A stretch of 64,000 bases of DNA from Campylobacter gracilis (lineage in GTDB: Bacteria > Campylobacterota > Campylobacteria > Campylobacterales > Campylobacteraceae), in contig NZ_CP012196.1 of assembly GCF_001190745.1 (NCBI RefSeq), positions 310,001 through 374,000 of the forward strand, given 5' to 3'. Under the pieces are notes generated by a model that saw only the letters and a program-made list of their open reading frames with translations, did not search any database and was not told the origin of the DNA. This document shows positions 63,601 to 64,000 of the stretch, piece after piece (within the stretch, counting starts at the first letter, position 1; each line of letters begins with the position of its first letter). The position numbers and the translations under genes are program-made.

Positions 63601-64000
63601 TTAAATATCCGCGCAGACGGCGTACATCGCGGCTCCGTCGTTTGCCACGGCGTAGAGGCGCCCGCCGCTAGCGAGCATGATCTGATCCGAGCCGAATTGA
63701 AACTTGCCGAATCCCACCTCTTTTAAGATCGAGCCGTCGTCCGCGCTAATCAAAACGGGCTTGCCGCGGCGGTCTGCGAGTAAAATTTTATCCTCGTACC
63801 ACGCAAAATACTCGGTGCCGCCGGTGTCAAGTTTAAAGATCACCTCGCCGCTTGCCGCGTCTACGGCGTATAGGTGCCCGCCCTTGCCCGTGGTGCCAAA
63901 ATACAGCGTCTCGCGACCCTGCCGCTTGTCTTGCGCATCAAAATGCAGTGCTCCGCCGCGCAGGCAAACAGGCGTATATAGATACGCTCCTAACTTCAGC
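63601..64000 (-). CDS. PQQ-like beta-propeller protein, C-terminal part
   Basis: The frame is open to the right edge of the window, so only the last 132 or so residues are seen; the GTG at 63843 is internal (GEVIFKLD). The sequence shows repeated propeller-blade strands: LYFGTTGKGGHLYAVDAASG, KILLADRRGKPVLISADDG and GGRLYAVANDGAAMYAV. These follow the (L/I)YA(V/L)D..(T/S)G pattern of PQQ/BamB-type quinoprotein-like propellers. Enzymatic or structural role cannot be told without the N-terminus. Confidence 0.75.
   Translation of the reverse strand, partial: LKLGAYLYTPVCLRGGALHFDAQDKRQGRETLYFGTTGKGGHLYAVDAASGEVIFKLDTGGTEYFAWYEDKILLADRRGKPVLISADDGSILKEVGFGKFQFGSDQIMLASGGRLYAVANDGAAMYAVCADI

Overview
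The window looks like chromosome from a Campylobacter of the higher-GC, mostly oral group (C. gracilis / rectus / showae / curvus type; the species cannot be fixed from sequence alone). Gene content and order repeatedly match what I recall of C. jejuni: rsmI-rlmB-(Cj0152 type)-aminotransferase-hom-yraN-trxA-trxB; mlaA-mlaC-RND exporter; HisZ-like-purA-DUF507-carA; addB-addA-rplM-rpsI-cadF-HAD phosphatase; and a long rplU-rpmA-obg-fmt-birA-parA-parB-atpF'FHAGDC-exbB-exbD-tolA-tolB-pal-cpoB-slyD-fabD-mtnN-ttcA block. Promoters have the Campylobacter-type TATAAT or GCTAAAAT -10 box without a clear -35.

Layout. 1-6942: RNA methyltransferases, amino acid genes and the thioredoxin pair. 7163-12347 (minus strand): an AT-rich lipoprotein gene, the selenocysteine tRNA, and an envelope lipid-transport operon (RND exporter, MlaC, MlaA). 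12531-17088: molybdate regulator and transporter (modE-like, modA, TOBE protein, modC, modB), with a 983-base noncoding gap between modC and modB. 17140-25075: a large membrane cyclic-di-GMP protein, then HisZ-like, purA, DUF507 and carA. 25925-35884: an orphan response regulator, the AddB/AddA recombination nuclease-helicase, two ribosomal protein genes, a CadF-type OmpA protein and a HAD phosphatase. 36488-38036: a possible small RNA, tRNA-Gln(CUG), and two minus-strand exported proteins. 38256-58167: the long conserved block covering translation, chromosome partition, F1Fo ATP synthase and Tol-Pal. 58168-64000: a repeat-rich gap with a ybdD-like remnant, an aldehyde dehydrogenase, an EexN-like lipoprotein, thiL and a partial beta-propeller gene.

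Most unusual signal. Four conserved proteins carry long, in-frame, low-complexity insertions at surface-loop positions: the RND exporter (about 110 residues), AddB (about 170), the HAD phosphatase (about 135) and ThiL (about 140). A fifth open stretch of 180 codons sits between fmt and birA and overlaps both. All are built from short degenerate repeats around the words AAATTT, TAAAATTT and GAATTC, spaced in multiples of three bases and free of stops. The same words, out of frame and with stops, crowd the long intergenic gaps (2166-2688, 15416-16398, 25076-25924, 35885-36746, 58168-59518). This resembles a proliferating repeat tolerated in coding regions only when in frame, comparable in principle to Rickettsia palindromic elements; this is inference.

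Other points: an extra secreted stand-alone TolA C-terminal domain between tolA and tolB; an active GGDEF fused to a degenerate EAL domain; an inverted repeat abutting the modE promoter; a frameshifted EF-hand lipoprotein gene between obg and fmt, where C. jejuni carries proB; and a probable intrinsic terminator with an upstream -10 box that may mark a small RNA.
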